This document shows positions 15,903 through 18,783 of a DNA stretch of 18,783 nt, piece by piece. The DNA is taken from NCBI GenBank assembly GCA_028689195.1, contig JAQTWR010000008.1:1-18783 (forward strand). Direction: 5' to 3'. Each line of letters opens with the position of its first letter. Position 1 is the stretch's first letter. The stretch is from Anaerolineales bacterium. Lineage in GTDB: Bacteria; Chloroflexota; Anaerolineae; Anaerolineales; Villigracilaceae. Made by a program: the position numbers and the translations under genes. Below the pieces are notes generated by a model. It did no database searches. It was not told the origin of the DNA and saw only the letters and a program-made list of their open reading frames with translations.

Positions 15903-15908
15903 TATAAT
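15903..15908 (+). promoter_or_regulatory. Candidate -10 box of the ABC exporter gene
   Basis: A perfect TATAAT on the plus strand, about 48 bases before the ATG at 15957. No convincing -35 box stands 16-18 bases upstream, so the promoter would need an activator or the match is chance. If real, it lies inside the longest open frame and supports the shorter start. Confidence 0.35.
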
Positions 15909-15956
15909 CACGGCGCCGCAGAACATCGCGGCAAGGAAGCGCAAAGACTAAAAACT

Positions 15957-17765
15957 ATGAAAACAAAAATTATCCCTCCCGTATTTATCACCCAATCTGA
16001 GGACGCGCTGGATAAAGGCTACGATCCCAAAGTGGCGCGCGGACTCTTGCGTTTTATAAAGCCCTACGCGGGGCAGATGGCTCTCGCGCTGTTCTTTATG
16101 ATTCTCGTTACGGCGGCTTCTGTTTCGGGTCCATACTTTGTGAAGTTGGCAATTGACAATGGAATCAGAGCGGGCGACGCGGCGGCGCTAAAAAAGATTG
16201 TGCTGGCGTTTTTCATCGTCTCCACCGTTCAATTGGGATTCAACTATCTGCGCGTAAGAATCATGTCGCGGGTGGGGCAGCATGTTTTATACGATGTGCG
16301 TACCGCCATGTTCGACCATTTGCAAAAACTTTCGCTTGGGTTTTACAACCGTTACAGCGTAGGACGCGTAATTACGCGCGTCATCAACGACGTAGGAACG
16401 CTGCGCGAATTCATCACATGGGCGGTTCTTGCCATTGTGCGAAACCTGCTCGGCATCATCGGCACAATCATCGCCATGCTGACGTTGAATTTGAAGTTGT
16501 CGCTATTGACCTTCACCGTCCTGCCTTTCATGGCGCTGGCGACGATTCTCTTTCGTCAAGTTGCGCGCAGAAATTATCGCAGGGTGCGCGCGGCAATTTC
16601 GTGGGCAAACTCGACGCTGGCTGAAAACATCAACGGCGTGCGCGTGGTGCAGGCGTTCTCGCGTCAGGAACATAATTACAAAAACTTCAAGGAATACGTC
16701 AATCAATATTTTTACGAAACCAGCCTCGACGCGGCAAAGGTCGCCTCGGTATACACCCCAATTGTGGAGGCGCTTGGCGCGGCGGCGACCGCGCTTGTCG
16801 TTTATGTGGGCGGAGCCGCTGTGCTGGGAGAATCCATCACGCCGGGCGTGTTGATTGCTTTCGTGTTGTATGTAGACCGTTTCTTTGAACCCATCCGCGA
16901 CCTGAGCCGCCGCTTCGACACGCTGCAATCCACAATGGCTGGCGGAGAGAGAATCCTCGATCTGTTGAATACAACGGTGGACGTCGAAGACGCGGTCAAT
17001 TCGCGCGCAATGCCCCACATCGCGGGCAAAGTCCAATTTGAAAACGTATCGTTTCACTATTCGGACGATCCCGCGTTAGTGTTGGATCAAATTAATTTAA
17101 CTGCGGCCGCCGGTCAAACGATTGCGCTGGTCGGCGAAACGGGCGCAGGCAAGACCACCATTGTCAAACTGCTTGCGCGATTTTACGACCCAACCGCGGG
17201 ATTTGTCCGCGTGGACGACGTTGACCTGCGCGATGTAACGCAGCAATCCTTACGCAAACAGATGGGCATGGTGCTACAAGACCCGTTTCTGTTCAACGGC
17301 TCGGTGAAGGAAAATATTTTATTCGGCAGATTAAACGCCAGCGACAAAGACGTTATCGCCGCCGCGCAAGCCGTAGGCGCGCACGAATTCATCGTCAACT
17401 TGAAAAACGGATATGATACTTCGGTGGAAGAAGGCGGCGCGACGTTGAGCGTCGGTCAGCGCCAGTTGCTTTCATTTGCGCGCGCGCTGCTGGCTGATCC
17501 GCGTATTTTGATTTTGGACGAAGCCACATCTTCGGTGGATATTCAAACCGAGCAAATCATTCAAAAAGCGCTGGCGCGTTTACTGAAAGGACGCACGTCT
17601 TTTGTCATCGCGCATCGCTTATCTACCATCACCAACGCGGATAAGATCGTGGTCATAGAGGGCGGCGAGATCAGCGAACAGGGGACGCATCGGGAATTAA
17701 TGGCGCTGCAAGGAAAATATTCCAGGTTGTATCAAACAGGGTTCGGGGAAGAAAGCGTCCATTGA
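15957..17765 (+). CDS. ABC exporter half-transporter (membrane plus ATPase domains)
   Basis: A 602-residue MsbA/MdlB-type protein that should dimerise in the membrane and use ATP to move a substrate outward, such as a lipid, peptide or drug; the substrate cannot be read from sequence. The six-helix membrane domain covers about 38-325. The nucleotide-binding domain (about 355-595) has Walker A GETGAGKTT (393-401, Lys399), Q-loop Gln441, signature LSVGQRQ (497-503), Walker B ILILDE (517-522, catalytic Glu522), D-loop SSVD and the switch His553. All are intact. LSVGQ instead of LSGGQ is common in this branch. The frame is open from an ATG at 15873, but those 28 residues look unstructured and overlap a -10-like box, so I chose 15957; no clear ribosome site precedes it. 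Some relatives act as heterodimers with an adjacent partner; none is present here. Confidence 0.92.
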   Translation: MKTKIIPPVFITQSEDALDKGYDPKVARGLLRFIKPYAGQMALALFFMILVTAASVSGPYFVKLAIDNGIRAGDAAALKKIVLAFFIVSTVQLGFNYLRVRIMSRVGQHVLYDVRTAMFDHLQKLSLGFYNRYSVGRVITRVINDVGTLREFITWAVLAIVRNLLGIIGTIIAMLTLNLKLSLLTFTVLPFMALATILFRQVARRNYRRVRAAISWANSTLAENINGVRVVQAFSRQEHNYKNFKEYVNQYFYETSLDAAKVASVYTPIVEALGAAATALVVYVGGAAVLGESITPGVLIAFVLYVDRFFEPIRDLSRRFDTLQSTMAGGERILDLLNTTVDVEDAVNSRAMPHIAGKVQFENVSFHYSDDPALVLDQINLTAAAGQTIALVGETGAGKTTIVKLLARFYDPTAGFVRVDDVDLRDVTQQSLRKQMGMVLQDPFLFNGSVKENILFGRLNASDKDVIAAAQAVGAHEFIVNLKNGYDTSVEEGGATLSVGQRQLLSFARALLADPRILILDEATSSVDIQTEQIIQKALARLLKGRTSFVIAHRLSTITNADKIVVIEGGEISEQGTHRELMALQGKYSRLYQTGFGEESVH

Positions 17766-17862
17766 GGGTCGAAATTCGCGGCGTTTTAACGCATCTTTTG
17801 TGAAAAATAGAGCGGATTAGGAAACTATCCAACTTCTGAGTGTTATATTCGGAAGAACGCGG

Positions 17863-17890
17863 TTGACTTCTTATTTACCTCCAATATAAT
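17863..17890 (+). promoter_or_regulatory. Near-consensus sigma-70 promoter of the substrate-binding protein
   Basis: TTGACT (17863-17868), a 16-base spacer and TATAAT (17885-17890): 11 of 12 bases match the consensus, the best promoter in the window. Transcription should start near 17897, leaving a leader of about 40 bases with the ribosome site AAAGGAG at 17924-17930. Strong constitutive expression is expected unless a repressor binds here. Confidence 0.8.
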
Positions 17891-17936
17891 TGGGGGCGCG
17901 TTACAATCCAAATCAGATCGCTCAAAGGAGAGAGAA

Positions 17937-18783
17937 ATGAAACAAATTGCTATTAAGTTAGGGGCAGCGCTGGTGATAGCCAGCTTCGTCCTTTCTGCGT
18001 GCGGCGCTCCGGCAGCCCCCGCGACAGAGAAACCCGCCGCGCCTGCTGCAACAGAAGCGCCTGCCGCAACGCAAGCCCCGGCGGCTACTGAAGCGCCTGC
18101 CGCCGCAAAAGGCGAAGGCGAAGTTGCCATCGTCGCGTGGCCCGGTTACATCGAGCGCGGCGCAAACGACGCCGCTTACGACTGGGTGACTTCGTTTGAA
18201 ACCGAAACTGGCTGCAAAGTCACCGTAAAAGACGCGGCGACCTCCGATGAAATGGTGTCGCTGATGTCCTCCGGCGGGTATGACCTCGTCACCGCGTCTG
18301 GCGACTCCAGCCTGCGCATGATCTACGGCAATGTCGTTCAGGAAGTTGACGTCGCCAAGATTCCTTCCTACAGCGCCGTAGACGAACGCCTTCAAAGCGC
18401 TCCGTGGCATACTGTGGACGGCAAACATTACGGCGTGCCTTATCAATGGGGACCGAATGTGTTGATGTACAACACCGAAGCGTTTGGCGGCACGGCTCCT
18501 ACATCGTGGAATGTCGTTTTTGAAGAGCAGACTCTTGCCGACGGAAAATCAAACAAGGATCGCGTTCAGGCGTACTCTGGTCCGATCTACATTGCGGACG
18601 CCGCGCTGTATCTGAAAGCGAAAAATCCCGAATTAGGCATCGAAGACCCCTACGAACTGAACGAAGAACAGTTTGCCGCCGCGCTGGCGCTCCTTGCCGA
18701 GCAGCGCAAAATTGCCCCCAAATATTGGGGCGATTATTTGCTTCAGGTTGAAGATTTCACGAACGAAGGTTTTGTCGCTTCTT
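17937..18783 (+). CDS. ABC importer substrate-binding lipoprotein, YdcS/PotD-like (partial)
   Basis: The first 282 codons of a gene that runs past the window end. The signal peptide ends in the lipobox LSAC with Cys22. An Ala/Pro/Thr/Glu linker with repeats of the APAATEAP type (23-58) tethers a solute-binding domain from about residue 61. AWPGYIERG (67-75), YDWVTSFE (81-88), ATSDEMVSLM (101-110), GYDLVTASGD (114-123) and PYQWGPNVLMYNT (168-180) closely resemble what I recall of E. coli YdcS, in the spermidine/putrescine (PotD) superfamily. The likely ligand is a polyamine or related amine, but this is by family only. It should capture substrate outside the membrane for an importer whose permease and ATPase genes would be expected just downstream. 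The ATG is preceded by AAAGGAG and a strong promoter. The YdcS likeness would need an alignment to confirm. Confidence 0.88.
   Translation, partial: MKQIAIKLGAALVIASFVLSACGAPAAPATEKPAAPAATEAPAATQAPAATEAPAAAKGEGEVAIVAWPGYIERGANDAAYDWVTSFETETGCKVTVKDAATSDEMVSLMSSGGYDLVTASGDSSLRMIYGNVVQEVDVAKIPSYSAVDERLQSAPWHTVDGKHYGVPYQWGPNVLMYNTEAFGGTAPTSWNVVFEEQTLADGKSNKDRVQAYSGPIYIADAALYLKAKNPELGIEDPYELNEEQFAAALALLAEQRKIAPKYWGDYLLQVEDFTNEGFVAS

Noticed and set aside
15873-15956. Upstream ATG for the ABC exporter, adding 28 residues
   Set aside because: No ribosome site, the added residues do not look like part of the transporter, and the stretch contains a TATAAT box. Not fully excluded because 15957 also lacks a good ribosome site.
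17450-17476. LSVGQ instead of LSGGQ in the ABC signature
   Set aside because: A common natural variant in MdlB/MsbA-like exporters; not a sign of inactivity.
17781-17798. Possible terminator after the ABC exporter (GCGT/ACGC followed by ATCTTTT)
   Set aside because: The stem is at most 4-5 bp with a very small loop and a poor T-run. No confident terminator seen in this gap.
17843-18446. Minus-strand open frames opposite the substrate-binding protein
   Set aside because: Alanine- and glycine-rich shadow frames caused by the Ala/Pro-rich linker and GC bias; the plus strand has promoter, ribosome site, lipobox and family motifs.
1-18783. CRISPR array, tRNA, rRNA, insertion sequence, phage or plasmid genes
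   Set aside because: Looked for direct repeats with spacers, tRNA-like cloverleaf segments and transposase or integrase motifs on both strands; none seen.

Overview
The window reads as chromosomal DNA of a monoderm-type bacterium, most likely a member of Chloroflexota (Anaerolineae-like). This is inferred from Hanks-type Ser/Thr kinases that open with short L-x-G-x-x-L leaders, Thr/Pro- and Ala/Pro-rich linkers behind lipoprotein signals, moderate GC and a high density of CGCG words. No rRNA, tRNA, CRISPR array, transposase or integrase was seen.

Left part (1-3924, plus strand): a perfect intrinsic terminator of an off-window gene (22-58). It is followed by a class A penicillin-binding protein whose ATG sits right behind a TATAAT box (probably leaderless), then a cyclic-nucleotide-fold/DUF1003 membrane protein, then a secreted lipoprotein.

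Centre (3933-15779, minus strand): nine consecutive, closely spaced genes that look like one transcription unit built for Ser/Thr phospho-signalling across the membrane. In transcription order they are: VWA-FHA membrane protein; PP2C phosphatase with a transmembrane segment and ectodomain; three-TM FHA protein; soluble FHA adaptor with a Cys/His motif and ATELP repeats; four-TM FHA protein; Ser/Thr kinase with ectodomain; VWA-FHA lipoprotein; a second kinase with ectodomain; and a soluble kinase-FHA fusion. The set holds three kinases, one phosphatase, six FHA domains and two extracytoplasmic VWA domains. A plausible reading is that ectodomains of the kinases, phosphatase and VWA proteins sense something at the cell surface or envelope, kinases and phosphatase set phosphothreonine levels inside, and the FHA domains assemble the complex on those phosphothreonines. 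The trigger and output are not visible. This cluster is the most interesting part of the window.

Right part (15780-18783): a 177-bp divergent control region separates the cluster from a plus-strand ABC exporter half-transporter (fused membrane and nucleotide-binding domains). After a 171-bp spacer with a near-consensus promoter comes a YdcS/PotD-like substrate-binding lipoprotein that runs off the window end, probably the first gene of an ABC importer operon.

Three long open frames needed start corrections: the first VWA-FHA gene and the phosphatase each start at an internal GTG with a strong Shine-Dalgarno sequence, and the ABC exporter probably starts 84 bases inside its longest frame.
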